Source: Archangium lansingense
GTDB lineage: Bacteria > Myxococcota > Myxococcia > Myxococcales > Myxococcaceae
Length of the DNA stretch: 64,000 nucleotides
Direction of reading: 5' to 3'
NCBI RefSeq assembly: GCF_026626635.1
Contig: NZ_JAPNKA010000001.1
Coordinates: forward strand, 5,518,001-5,582,000
Shown: positions 35,001-43,625 of the stretch, piece after piece
How positions within the stretch are numbered: position 1 is the first letter of the stretch
Layout of the letters: every line of letters starts with the position of its first letter
Program-made: the position numbers and the translations under genes
The notes under the pieces: model-generated
Databases searched by the model: none
Seen by the model: the letters and a program-made list of their open reading frames with translations, nothing else
What the model was told of the DNA's origin: nothing

Positions 35001-35968
35001 TTACGGGTGGTTGGCAGCTTCCTCCATCCGTGTTGCACGTATGTCGCACGCGGGCGCAGAGGGCCGGTCGAGAACCCCGACCGCCTCTCTGCGCGTGTCC
35101 GGGCTCAGGTGGGCGTAGCGCTCCGTCATGTCGATGGTCGCGTGGCCCATTAGCTCCTTGATGACCGTCAGCGGTATCCCCCTCATGGCGAGGTGGCTGC
35201 CGTAGGTGTGCCGCAGGTCGTGCCAGCCGATGCGGCCCTGCTCGCGCGTGATGCCCGCCCGCTGGAGGGCCCGGCGCAGCGGCAGCTTGAGCAGCCCGTC
35301 AGTAAGCGGCTGGCCGTCCTCCTGGCAGAACACGTAAGGGCCGCGCAGGTGCCGGTGTCCCTTGAGCGCGTCCACTGCCGAGCCGGGCAGTTCCACCGTC
35401 CTCTCGCGTCCGCCCTTGGGCAAGCCCGAGACACCGCGCCAGATGGTACGGCGGACGTGCAGCTTGCCTCGCTGGAAGTCCACGTCGCCCCACTGGAGCC
35501 CGATCAGCTCCCCTTGCCGCAGCCCCGCCTTGAGCGCCACCAGGAGCAGCGCTCGCCATTCCGGCTCGGCGGCGTCGAGCAGGCGCTCTGCCTCCTCGAA
35601 GGTGAGGAAATCAAAGGGCGGCTTCGGCAGCTTCGCGAAGAGCCTCACGCGCGGAGCCTGCTCGATGACCCGCTGCTCTTCCGCGACCGCCAGCAGCTTG
35701 CTCAGCACTGTCAACACGTTGTTGATGGTTTTGAGGCTCAGAGGCTTCGGCTCCTCGCCGCTGCGCTTGCGGATGGCTGCCTGCGTGGGGGCCTCCTTCC
35801 GGGCGCGCGCTGCCGACTTCTTCTTGCGCATGACAGCCTTGAAATCCTCAATCTCAGCCGGGCCAATAGCAGCCAGCGCCATTTCACCGAAAAACGGCAG
35901 GATGTGAGCCTCTAGGATTTGGCTCTTGCTGACGACGCTGGAGTGTTTGTTGTTGTTCTCGCTGTAGG
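35001..35968 (-). pseudogene. int: Tyrosine integrase, 3' part (catalytic domain), split by an IS
   Basis: This piece encodes the end of the arm-binding domain (LTYSENNNKHSSVVSKSQIL) and the full catalytic domain: Arg in ALKAGLRQGELIGLQWGD, HDLRHTYGSHLAMRG (His-x-x-Arg), GHATIDMTERYAHLS (His and nucleophile Tyr). The 5' part is at 37350-37599. The ISAzo13 element lies between them, with a TAA duplication on each side. Removing the IS and one TAA restores one frame of 406 codons, so the gene was intact when the IS arrived. The catalytic half alone cannot recombine properly. Confidence 0.85.
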
Positions 35969-35971
35969 TAA

Positions 35972-37346
35972 GGGGCTGTCGCAAAATAAGTGTAATGAAA
36001 GTGATAATGAGCCCACCAGGCAGGCAGCCATGGGGCTGGTCGCTGCGTAAGAGGCATTTCGTGGGCATGTTGTATGCGTGAAAGTAGATCTCGAAGCCTT
36101 GCGCGCCAAGTTCAAGGCCCTGGCCCCCATCATGGACGAGAGGGTCAGCCGCCTGTGGGCTGCGGCTGAAGTGGAAAGCCTTGGACGCGGAGGAACCGCA
36201 GCGCTCCAGCGGGCAACGGGGATCAGTGGTCGTCGCATCTGGAAGGGCAAGAAAGAGCTGGCGGAGCTTCGGCGGCAACCGCCTTCAAGGGCTTCAACGT
36301 CGCGAGTGCGTCGGCCAGGAGGAGGAAGAAGGCGCCTGAGCGCAAAGGACGCGAGGTTGCTGGGTGACCTCCAGGCGCTGCTCGAGCCGGTGACGCGCGG
36401 CGAACCGCAATCGCCGCTTCAATGGACGACGAAGAGCGTGAGGCACCTTGCGTCGGAGTTGAGAGAGCGAGGGCATGAGGTGAGTAGCGACACCGTCGCG
36501 CGGATGCTGCACGAAGCGGGGTATAGCTTGCAGGCTCCGCGTAAGGAGGAAGAGGGAGGCAGCCATCCAGATAGGAATGCACAGTTTCGTTACATCGCTC
36601 GACAAGCGAAGGCCTTTCAGCGGCGCCGACAACCAGTGGTGTCCGTCGACTCGAAGAAGAAGGAGTTGATTGGAAACTTCAAGACCCCGGGTCGGGAGTG
36701 GCAGCTCCAAGGCCAAGCGCCCAGAGTCAACGCCTACGATTTTCCGGATATGGCTGAGGGCAAAGCGATTCCCTATGGAGTGTATGACTTGGCCCGTGAC
36801 GAGGGCTGGGTCAACGTTGGGACGGACCATGACACTCCTGAGTTCGCAGTCCAGTCGCTTCGGCGTTGGTGGCTCACGATGGGCAGGCATGCATATCCTC
36901 ATGCAAGAGAGCTTCTGGTGGTAGCGGATGCTGGGGGTTCGAACTCGGCACGGTCGCGGGTATGGAAGAAGTGCCTGCAAGAATTTGCAGATGCCACGGG
37001 GTTGAAGGTCTCCGTCAGCCATTACCCTCCGGGCACGAGCAAATGGAACAAGATCGAGCATCGACTCTTTGCCCAGATCACGCTCAACTGGCGAGGCCGA
37101 CCGCTAACGAGCTATCAAGTTGTCATCAATCTCATCGGCAGCACCACGACACGCACGGGACTGTGTGTTCGGGCTGCCCTGGATACGAGGGAGTACCCCC
37201 TTGGCGTTCGCGTCAGCGCAGCGGACTTTGGGCAACTGAACATCCGAAAGAAGCGGTTTCACGGGGAATGGAACTACTCGCTCTCTCCGAGACGGCAAGC
37301 GAGCGCTCAGCTGGTGAAATAATTACACTTATTTTGCGACAGCCCC
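35972..37346 (+). mobile_element. ISAzo13-family insertion sequence, copy 1
   Basis: A complete 1375-bp element with perfect 25-bp terminal inverted repeats beginning GGGGCTGTCGCAAAATAAGT. It is flanked by TAA on both sides (35969-35971 and 37347-37349). It interrupts the integrase gene. The copy at 39153-40527 has the same length and appears identical, in the opposite orientation, which indicates recent movement. Confidence 0.9.
36078..37322 (+). CDS. ISAzo13-family transposase (copy 1)
   Basis: 414 residues from a GTG start. N-terminal helix-turn-helix region (GTAALQRATGISGRRIWKGK) binds the ends; a second winged-helix part reads SVRHLASELRERGHEVSSDT. The DDE catalytic core has Asp in VVSVDSKKKELIGNF, Asp in LLVVADAGGSNSARSRVWKK, and Glu in YPPGTSKWNKIEHRLFAQIT. 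Length equals the family norm. The reading frame is intact and ends 24 bp before the IS end, so the enzyme is presumably active. Confidence 0.93.
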   Translation: MKVDLEALRAKFKALAPIMDERVSRLWAAAEVESLGRGGTAALQRATGISGRRIWKGKKELAELRRQPPSRASTSRVRRPGGGRRRLSAKDARLLGDLQALLEPVTRGEPQSPLQWTTKSVRHLASELRERGHEVSSDTVARMLHEAGYSLQAPRKEEEGGSHPDRNAQFRYIARQAKAFQRRRQPVVSVDSKKKELIGNFKTPGREWQLQGQAPRVNAYDFPDMAEGKAIPYGVYDLARDEGWVNVGTDHDTPEFAVQSLRRWWLTMGRHAYPHARELLVVADAGGSNSARSRVWKKCLQEFADATGLKVSVSHYPPGTSKWNKIEHRLFAQITLNWRGRPLTSYQVVINLIGSTTTRTGLCVRAALDTREYPLGVRVSAADFGQLNIRKKRFHGEWNYSLSPRRQASAQLVK

Positions 37347-37349
37347 TAA

Positions 37350-37599
37350 GGAAGCGCGGGGCAAACTCCGCCAACGGCATAGGGCGCTCCCCGTTGTTGT
37401 TCTCCTTTCCGAAGGTTCCATTGAGGAGGGAGGCGCGCAATTCGCGCTCGTACTGCTCGGCACCCCGGCGCGTCTGCACAGGCGAGAACTTCACGACTCG
37501 CTGTCGCCGTCCGTCCGGGTGGTGGAACATGAAGTCCACTTGCCAAGCCTCCTCAACCTTCCCTGCCTTGTTCTGCCACTTCCGCAATCTGACGCTCAT
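37350..37599 (-). pseudogene. int: Tyrosine integrase, 5' part, cut off by ISAzo13
   Basis: Starts at ATG 37599, overlapping the stop of the excisionase-like gene (ATGA). It encodes the N-terminal arm-type DNA-binding domain: MSVRLRKWQNKAGKVEEAWQ, then FMFHHPDGRRQRVVKFSPVQ and the segment up to FAPRFL, where the IS begins. Translation would continue into the IS antisense strand and soon stop. See the 3' part for the reconstructed protein. Confidence 0.82.
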
Positions 37600-37820
37600 T
37601 TCCGACTCCCGAGCGCAGAATCACGGCCCTTACCGACTGTCCACTCTAGCAGGGCAGCGCGGCGGATGCGGAGGGTTTTCCCGATGCGAGCGACACCGGG
37701 AACCTGCTCAAGCCGGATCGCTTCGTAGAGAGTTTTCCTGTTCACGCGCAGTATTTCGGCGGCTTCCTCCACCGTGAGAAACGCGGGCGCGGCGTCCGCA
37801 GAAACGGGGGGCGTGCTCAT
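37596..37820 (-). CDS. Excisionase-like helix-turn-helix protein
   Basis: 74 residues. FLTVEEAAEILRVNRKTLYE then VARIGKTLRIRRAALLEWT is the winged helix-turn-helix of the excisionase/MerR-like DNA-binding family (TIGR01764 type). It overlaps the integrase start by ATGA, so it is translated with it. In integrative elements such a protein steers the integrase toward excision and may also repress or activate int. It has remained intact although the integrase is broken. Confidence 0.85.
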   Translation of the reverse strand: MSTPPVSADAAPAFLTVEEAAEILRVNRKTLYEAIRLEQVPGVARIGKTLRIRRAALLEWTVGKGRDSALGSRK

Positions 37821-38098
37821 GGCTGGCTCCCGTCCTGCACTGGCGTTGCTCTCCGGGTTGGAGAAGGGGCCGCACTCCAGAGAATGCCGCGCCGCTGGTG
37901 CATGGACGCGTGAGCTTCCCGCCGGTCCCCAGCGCTGGCCCCCAGGCAAGTGACCACAGGCGCGGCCTGGAGTGACCACAGGCGCCGCATGGAGCGACTA
38001 CCGGCGTTTTTCCCGGCGTCCTCACCTGTCAGCCAACAACGGCGCACGAATGCGCCAAACACGGAGGGATTCCCCTCCAGGGATTTGATCTTGTTCAT
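37817..38098 (-). CDS. Possible small gene coupled to the excisionase-like gene
   Basis: An open frame of 93 codons starting MNKIKSLEGNPSVFGAFVRR. Its TGA overlaps the excisionase ATG (ATGA). A GGCGGGCAGG lies before its own ATG, and the upstream frame ends with TGA overlapping this ATG, which suggests a chain of coupled genes. No family was recognised, and the second half overlaps 22-bp direct repeats, giving repetitive peptide (RRLWSLQAAPVV). It may be real or simply an open stretch in high-GC DNA. Confidence 0.35.
   Translation of the reverse strand: MNKIKSLEGNPSVFGAFVRRCWLTGEDAGKNAGSRSMRRLWSLQAAPVVTCLGASAGDRREAHASMHQRRGILWSAAPSPTRRATPVQDGSQP
37949..38014. repeat. 22-bp direct repeats near the excisionase gene
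   Basis: AGTGACCACAGGCGCGGCCT and AGTGACCACAGGCGCCGCAT are adjacent with a period of 22 (37949, 37971). A weaker third copy begins AGCGACTACCGGCG at 37993. Their spacing (two helical turns) and position 130 bp upstream of the excisionase start suggest protein binding sites, possibly for the excisionase or integrase. Confidence 0.45.
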
Positions 38099-38439
38099 CA
38101 CCTGCCCGCCCTGAACGACACGCCCAACAGCCCAAGAACTACCCAGGCCAGCAGTGACACAGCGCAAAGCCGCGTGTCCAGGCCACGAACAAAGCGCGAG
38201 GGGTGATCGGCAAGAGTGCAGCCGGGCAACCAAGGGCCGCACAGGCGAGCGAATGGAGCACGGCCCGCATCGACACAGCCAGCGCACCCCACGAGGCGCG
38301 GCGAATGGCCGTCCAGCCTGCCTGGATGCTCGCCACGAGGCCCGCGTCGACGTGGCCTCCTGTCCGGCCCGTATGGACGTGCCAAAAGCACAGCGCGCAT
38401 CCAGACGGGCAGGCAAGGGAGACGGGTAGCGACAGCGTG

Positions 38440-38505
38440 GCCACCACCGGGCCCACCAACGCCACCACTCAGAGCCACCACCGGGCCCATCAACGCCACC
38501 ACTCA
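38440..38505. repeat. 34-bp tandem repeat at the IS5-family insertion point
   Basis: Two copies of a 34-bp unit (GCCACCACCGGGCCCACCAA to CACTCAGA; one base differs) lie head to tail. The second copy ends exactly where the truncated IS5-family element starts (38506). The 400 bp between here and 38098 have no gene I can support, although the minus strand is open and ends in a hydrophobic peptide (SLLAWVVLGLLGVSF). Confidence 0.55.
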
Positions 38506-39152
38506 GAGGCTGTTGAACTGGGCGGACTGATCGCTCCGAACAATGGCCCACTGTTCGCGGTCGGGGCACGAAGTGCATGCGCCTGATGCCGCACGCACCC
38601 GTACCGACCACCACGCTGGTGGACGACTCCTGCTCTGCCGCTGCCGCCACGTCCGCTGCCGCACCACCTCCTGGTTACCGTCCAGAAAGGTAGGGTCGTG
38701 GATATGACCGGGCAAGTTGTGCCCTCGGGGAGGCGTCCTTACCTCAAGAGGCATGAGCGACCTTCCCATGCCCGCCAGGAAGCCGTACCCCACCGACCTC
38801 AACGACGAGCAGTGGGCGTTGGTGGAGCCCTTTGTCCGGGCCAGCGAGTGCGGACCCCAGGAGGTGCTGCATCCGCGTCGGGAGGTGGTGAACGCCATCC
38901 TCTACATCACCCACACGGGGGCGCAGTGGCGCTACATGCCGCACGACCTGCCGGACTGGCAGCTCGTCTACCACTACTTCGACCTGTGGAAGAAGAACGG
39001 AACCCTCAAACGGATACACGACGCGCTGAGAGTCAAGGTGCGCAAGAAGGCCGGCCGAAAGGCACAACCCACCGCGAGCATCCTCGACAGCCAGAGCGTG
39101 AAGACAACGGAAGAGGCGGAAACGAAGGGCTACGACGCAGGCAAGAAGGTAA
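38506..39152 (+). mobile_element. IS5-family element, truncated left part (copy 1)
   Basis: Starts with the same inverted repeat as the intact copy at 47197 (GAGGCTGTTGAACTGGGCGG) and is identical to it as far as 39152, where ISAzo13 copy 2 begins. The right 420 bp of the element are missing from the window. The left flank ends in TCA, consistent with the TNA target of this IS5 subgroup. Confidence 0.88.
38753..39152 (+). pseudogene. IS5-family transposase, 5' part
   Basis: Encodes the first about 133 residues of the transposase (SDLPMPARKPYPTDLNDEQW through SILDSQSVKTTEEAETKG to GYDAGKKV). Only the first catalytic Asp (in ILDSQS) remains. The frame then enters the ISAzo13 end and stops. The full-length version is at 47444-48241. 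Confidence 0.88.
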
Positions 39153-40527
39153 GGGGCTGTCGCAAAATAAGTGTAATTATTTCACCAGCTGAGCGCTCGC
39201 TTGCCGTCTCGGAGAGAGCGAGTAGTTCCATTCCCCGTGAAACCGCTTCTTTCGGATGTTCAGTTGCCCAAAGTCCGCTGCGCTGACGCGAACGCCAAGG
39301 GGGTACTCCCTCGTATCCAGGGCAGCCCGAACACACAGTCCCGTGCGTGTCGTGGTGCTGCCGATGAGATTGATGACAACTTGATAGCTCGTTAGCGGTC
39401 GGCCTCGCCAGTTGAGCGTGATCTGGGCAAAGAGTCGATGCTCGATCTTGTTCCATTTGCTCGTGCCCGGAGGGTAATGGCTGACGGAGACCTTCAACCC
39501 CGTGGCATCTGCAAATTCTTGCAGGCACTTCTTCCATACCCGCGACCGTGCCGAGTTCGAACCCCCAGCATCCGCTACCACCAGAAGCTCTCTTGCATGA
39601 GGATATGCATGCCTGCCCATCGTGAGCCACCAACGCCGAAGCGACTGGACTGCGAACTCAGGAGTGTCATGGTCCGTCCCAACGTTGACCCAGCCCTCGT
39701 CACGGGCCAAGTCATACACTCCATAGGGAATCGCTTTGCCCTCAGCCATATCCGGAAAATCGTAGGCGTTGACTCTGGGCGCTTGGCCTTGGAGCTGCCA
39801 CTCCCGACCCGGGGTCTTGAAGTTTCCAATCAACTCCTTCTTCTTCGAGTCGACGGACACCACTGGTTGTCGGCGCCGCTGAAAGGCCTTCGCTTGTCGA
39901 GCGATGTAACGAAACTGTGCATTCCTATCTGGATGGCTGCCTCCCTCTTCCTCCTTACGCGGAGCCTGCAAGCTATACCCCGCTTCGTGCAGCATCCGCG
40001 CGACGGTGTCGCTACTCACCTCATGCCCTCGCTCTCTCAACTCCGACGCAAGGTGCCTCACGCTCTTCGTCGTCCATTGAAGCGGCGATTGCGGTTCGCC
40101 GCGCGTCACCGGCTCGAGCAGCGCCTGGAGGTCACCCAGCAACCTCGCGTCCTTTGCGCTCAGGCGCCTTCTTCCTCCTCCTGGCCGACGCACTCGCGAC
40201 GTTGAAGCCCTTGAAGGCGGTTGCCGCCGAAGCTCCGCCAGCTCTTTCTTGCCCTTCCAGATGCGACGACCACTGATCCCCGTTGCCCGCTGGAGCGCTG
40301 CGGTTCCTCCGCGTCCAAGGCTTTCCACTTCAGCCGCAGCCCACAGGCGGCTGACCCTCTCGTCCATGATGGGGGCCAGGGCCTTGAACTTGGCGCGCAA
40401 GGCTTCGAGATCTACTTTCACGCATACAACATGCCCACGAAATGCCTCTTACGCAGCGACCAGCCCCATGGCTGCCTGCCTGGTGGGCTCATTATCACTT
40501 TCATTACACTTATTTTGCGACAGCCCC
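39153..40527 (-). mobile_element. ISAzo13-family insertion sequence, copy 2 (inverted)
   Basis: 1375 bp, same ends and length as copy 1 but in the opposite orientation. The left flank is the IS5 transposase gene (GGTAA) and the right flank is kinase coding sequence (CAAGCGGG). There is no target duplication, so DNA next to the right end has been deleted or recombined since insertion. Confidence 0.9.
39177..40421 (-). CDS. ISAzo13-family transposase (copy 2)
   Basis: 414 residues, with the same sequence as the copy 1 transposase over its whole length. It has the same GTG start, helix-turn-helix region and DDE residues (VSVDSKKK, VVADAGGSN, WNKIEHRL). It is transcribed toward the truncated IS5-family gene. 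With copy 1 it forms a 1.4-kb inverted repeat that could invert the integrase-excisionase segment by homologous recombination. Confidence 0.93.
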   Translation of the reverse strand: MKVDLEALRAKFKALAPIMDERVSRLWAAAEVESLGRGGTAALQRATGISGRRIWKGKKELAELRRQPPSRASTSRVRRPGGGRRRLSAKDARLLGDLQALLEPVTRGEPQSPLQWTTKSVRHLASELRERGHEVSSDTVARMLHEAGYSLQAPRKEEEGGSHPDRNAQFRYIARQAKAFQRRRQPVVSVDSKKKELIGNFKTPGREWQLQGQAPRVNAYDFPDMAEGKAIPYGVYDLARDEGWVNVGTDHDTPEFAVQSLRRWWLTMGRHAYPHARELLVVADAGGSNSARSRVWKKCLQEFADATGLKVSVSHYPPGTSKWNKIEHRLFAQITLNWRGRPLTSYQVVINLIGSTTTRTGLCVRAALDTREYPLGVRVSAADFGQLNIRKKRFHGEWNYSLSPRRQASAQLVK

Positions 40528-42487
40528 CAAGCGGGAGATAGGCATTCTCATTCACCTGGAGAATCCCGGTGTCGTCCGTTACGTGGGGTCGGACTTCTGG
40601 CCCGACCCGGCTATCGGCCATCCCTATATCGTGATGGAATTCGTGCCGGGCGACACGCTCTTTGCGTTTGCCTACAGCCAGAATCCATCGGCGCGGAAGG
40701 CGACGCGCATCGTTCTGGAAGTGGCGGTGACGCTCGGGGAGGTACACGCGGCGGGCGTGTTTCACCGGGACGTGAAGCCGGAGAACATCCTCATTCGGGA
40801 AGGGAGCGAGAAGCCGATCTTGATTGATTTCGGAATTGGTTCTCTTGCCAGTGCCCCGACCGTCACCGGCTCGCAGCTCCCGCCCGGGACAGAGGAATAC
40901 CGCTCCCCCGAGCAGATACGCTTCCAGCACGCCAACCCAGACGGCACGGGTCAATACGAGTACGGGCCCGCCGACGAGATGTGGGCGTTGGGCGTGGCCT
41001 ATTACTGGCTGCTAACGGATGAGCTGCCCTTTGGCGAGCGCACGGATGAAGGTGGACTGAATGGACTGCGCGAGCGCATTTTGACGCACAGGCCGGATGC
41101 GCCTCACGTTGTCAATCCGCGCGTGCCGCTGGCAGCCTCGCTGCTGTGCATGAGGATGCTTGCTGCGCGACCGGAGGCGCGTTTCCCGGTGGTGGCGACG
41201 CTGTGCGCGGCTTTGAATGAGTCCCTATCCACCGCTGAGAGCGACGCCACCTGGGATGTGCCGCTCGGGGACCCGGACGATCCGCAGCTCACAACCACGG
41301 CCGAGGACCCGGAACGGCAAGAGGCGAGCGAGCAGCGGCGCGCCTTTCTAAGGCTGAGGAAGCAACGCCCCCGGCGCGGGCGTCCCCTGCCGAAAAGGGA
41401 CCGGGTGTTCTTCCTGCCCGAGGAGATGGCAGCTCCACGGGTCCCACCAGCAGCCGCACACCCGGACGAGTTCCCCAAGGTGGACGCTCCGGGCGTGGCC
41501 GCGCCCGCTGGGGGGCACGAGCCGCCCGTTCCGAGCGCCTCGGTGCCGCCAGCTCGCGAACTCGAGCCCGCCGCCGCCGCTCCCCACCCCCGTCGCGCCG
41601 CGTGGCGCCTGGGGCTCGCTGGTGCCGTGCTGCTGATGGCCGTCGTTGCCCTGTCCGTGGGCGCGAACCTGGGGGGGCCTGGCTCTACGGGGCGCACCAG
41701 CGAGGCAGGGGCGGAACTGCCGCTACCATCTACGTCCCCGGCCACCAGCGCAACCGATGCAGGCGTGCGCGGTCGTGAAGTGGCGCCCGATGCAAAGGCG
41801 CTGGAATCTCTCCCCGGAGGAGACGCGACACCCGTTGGGGCTCACCTTCCCGCGTCTACCGCTAACGCCATGCTTCGCACGTCCGCTCAGACGCCCAAGA
41901 ACGAAACGACGAAAACGCAGACGCAAGGTGCAGGGTTCCGCTTGCTGGTGAAGCCCGCAGCCGTCGCGGTTTGTGCGCTGCTCGATGGGGGATGCACCGC
42001 GCCCGCTTCCCAGGTGCGCACCGAGCCCCCCACGATTTCCTGCCCCCAGGATTGGCGGAAGACCCACGAGCGGTTCAACGTCGTCAATGGCCGCGGCCAT
42101 TACGCCACGGTCAAAGGGTACAAGGCCGAGCCCGGAGAGGCTGCCAGGGTGAAGGATGGCCCCGCTACCCTCTTCGTGGGAAAGGTCGGTGGCGTTGGAT
42201 TCGGTCGCATGGGGGATTTTCCAGACGGGACCTTGCTTCTTGGCGCGTGGAAGCTCGGCGACGACCGCCTTTTCGGCACCTTCACTGAAGCAAAGGTTCC
42301 GGGCGAGGGGACTCTCCCCGTGTGTTTGGTTGCTGGCCTGGACATCGTCACGGGCTACATGGACGAGCACGGCAAATTGTTTGATTGTCCCCCTGGATTG
42401 GGTGTCTGCCTCACTCCCGGAAGCACGCCCGGCAACGCCAAGACACCCACGCGCGTTCTTCTCGAAGTGCCTGTCGGGCAGCCCTGA
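40528..42487 (+). pseudogene. Ser/Thr protein kinase with C-terminal sensor part, 5' end deleted by an IS
   Basis: The coding frame begins at the IS edge with KREIGILIHLENPGVVRYVG, in the middle of the N-lobe. The glycine loop and ATP-anchoring Lys are gone. The rest of the kinase domain is complete (FHRDVKPENILI, LIDFGIGSL, PPGTEEYRSPEQI). A Pro/Ala linker, a membrane helix (LGLAGAVLLMAVVALSVG, about 370 residues in) and a 250-residue extracytoplasmic domain with paired Cys follow. The frame stays open into the IS, so a product could start at ATG 40442, but it would lack key kinase residues. Kinases of this shape often precede DUF2381 genes in myxobacteria, as here. Confidence 0.85.
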
Positions 42488-42519
42488 TTATTACCTTGCC
42501 CTTTGGAGGTTGAGTTTCC

Positions 42520-43473
42520 GTGCTGCCCCCCTCTCCCGGTGCCGTCTTGCTGGCCGCCCTGCTCGCTGGTGCTGCGCAAGCCGCAGAACCGCTCCCCGTC
42601 CCCCGCTGCGCAGCGACGGCGCGTTTTGACTTGGCCGCAGGCTCCCCGGAGGTGGCTCCCGACGTGTGCGCGAGCGCGGACGAGACGACGACCTTCGTCT
42701 TTGATTCCCGTGTCGCTGTGGGGGCGGTGGAGTTTCAGCCAGGAGGCCGCCTCGCGGATTGGGCACTTGGGCAAGAGGGGCTGAGCCTCCACGTCATGCC
42801 CAAGGGGGATTATCTGCCAGGGGAGCGGGTAAAGGTGACGGTGCGCTTCGCGGATGGCGCGGCACCGGCGAGCGCGAGCTTCTGGCTCGTGGGCCATGCG
42901 GCAAAGGGGACGCGCCGGGTGTATGTGTTCCGGCAGCCGCGCCCGCCCGACGTGCTCAAGAAAGAGCGTGACGAAGCACAGGCCGAAGCGCGCCAGTGCC
43001 AGGAGGACAAAGCGCGGCTTCTGGCCGAGCGTGAGGAGCCGGGTGGGCTCATGGGGGCCGCGTGGCTGGAGGGGGCCGGGGTCGTGGCGTTCAAGCGGAT
43101 TGGCCCGTATCTGAGGGAGCACCCAGCCAACGCGCTCGGGCTGGATGAAGCCTGGAGCTACAGCTACACGCTCACGGGCGAGACCCACCCGGCAAGCGTG
43201 GCTGTGCGGCTGCGCCTCTTGAACCCCGGCGCCGAGCCCTGGACGCTCGCGGGGGCGGCGCTGGTGGACTCGGCGGGGGAGCAGGTGGAGCTTGCCCGTT
43301 GGCCACTGGCGCCAATCCCCGCGACTGGTGCCGGTGCCGTCGTGGTGGGCATCGAGGGGGCGCGCGCGCAGCTCGGCTGCCCCTGCACCCTCAAGCTATG
43401 GGAAGCACAGGGGCCGCGCACCTTCACCCTTGAGAACGTCACCTTCCCCGAGGGGAAAGCGAAGGGGCCCTGA
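42520..43473 (+). CDS. DUF2381 family protein (TIGR02268-type)
   Basis: 317 residues from GTG 42520 with GGAGG upstream. Signal peptide PGAVLLAALLAGAAQA; the mature part follows the DUF2381 pattern: beta-sandwich N-terminal domain (TTFVFDSRVAVGAVEFQPGG, LHVMPKGDYLPGERVKVTVR), a coiled coil (VLKKERDEAQAEARQCQEDK), and a C-terminal beta domain (LRLLNPGAEPWTLAGAALVD; ending FTLENVTFPEGKAKGP). This family is confined to myxobacteria and has no known function. It follows the truncated kinase by 33 bp, probably as its operon partner, and a fragment of a second DUF2381 gene lies at 53574-53729. Confidence 0.88.
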   Translation: MLPPSPGAVLLAALLAGAAQAAEPLPVPRCAATARFDLAAGSPEVAPDVCASADETTTFVFDSRVAVGAVEFQPGGRLADWALGQEGLSLHVMPKGDYLPGERVKVTVRFADGAAPASASFWLVGHAAKGTRRVYVFRQPRPPDVLKKERDEAQAEARQCQEDKARLLAEREEPGGLMGAAWLEGAGVVAFKRIGPYLREHPANALGLDEAWSYSYTLTGETHPASVAVRLRLLNPGAEPWTLAGAALVDSAGEQVELARWPLAPIPATGAGAVVVGIEGARAQLGCPCTLKLWEAQGPRTFTLENVTFPEGKAKGP

Positions 43474-43501
43474 GCGCGGCAACCGGGAGCCGTGCCGAGT
43501 C

Positions 43502-43622
43502 TCAAGGGGCTGCGCGCCCGCCAATCTCCGGGAAGCGCTCGTAGGCCCGTTTGAGCGGGTCCAAGTGCGCGGGGTTGTCCAGGTCGAGCGGCGTGCCCGT
43601 GAGCCCGAGGCGCGCGACCTCC
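43502..43622 (-). pseudogene. 3' fragment of an unidentified gene
   Basis: The minus strand reads EVARLGLTGTPLDLDNPAHL then DPLKRAYERFPEIGGRAAP and stops at 43502. Codon use is strongly coding-like. It lies directly behind the ankyrin gene stop in a different frame and has no start. It looks like the tail of a gene that once followed or was replaced by the ankyrin gene. The family was not recognised. Confidence 0.45.
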
Positions 43623-43625
43623 GTT

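Noticed and set aside
35001..36278. A 425-codon continuous frame that would make the integrase look intact
   Set aside because: Its first about 100 codons are the antisense strand of the ISAzo13 transposase gene. The true integrase N-terminus is on the other side of the IS.
38436..38507. CRISPR-like repeats
   Set aside because: The two 34-bp copies are directly adjacent with no spacers, and no cas genes are nearby.
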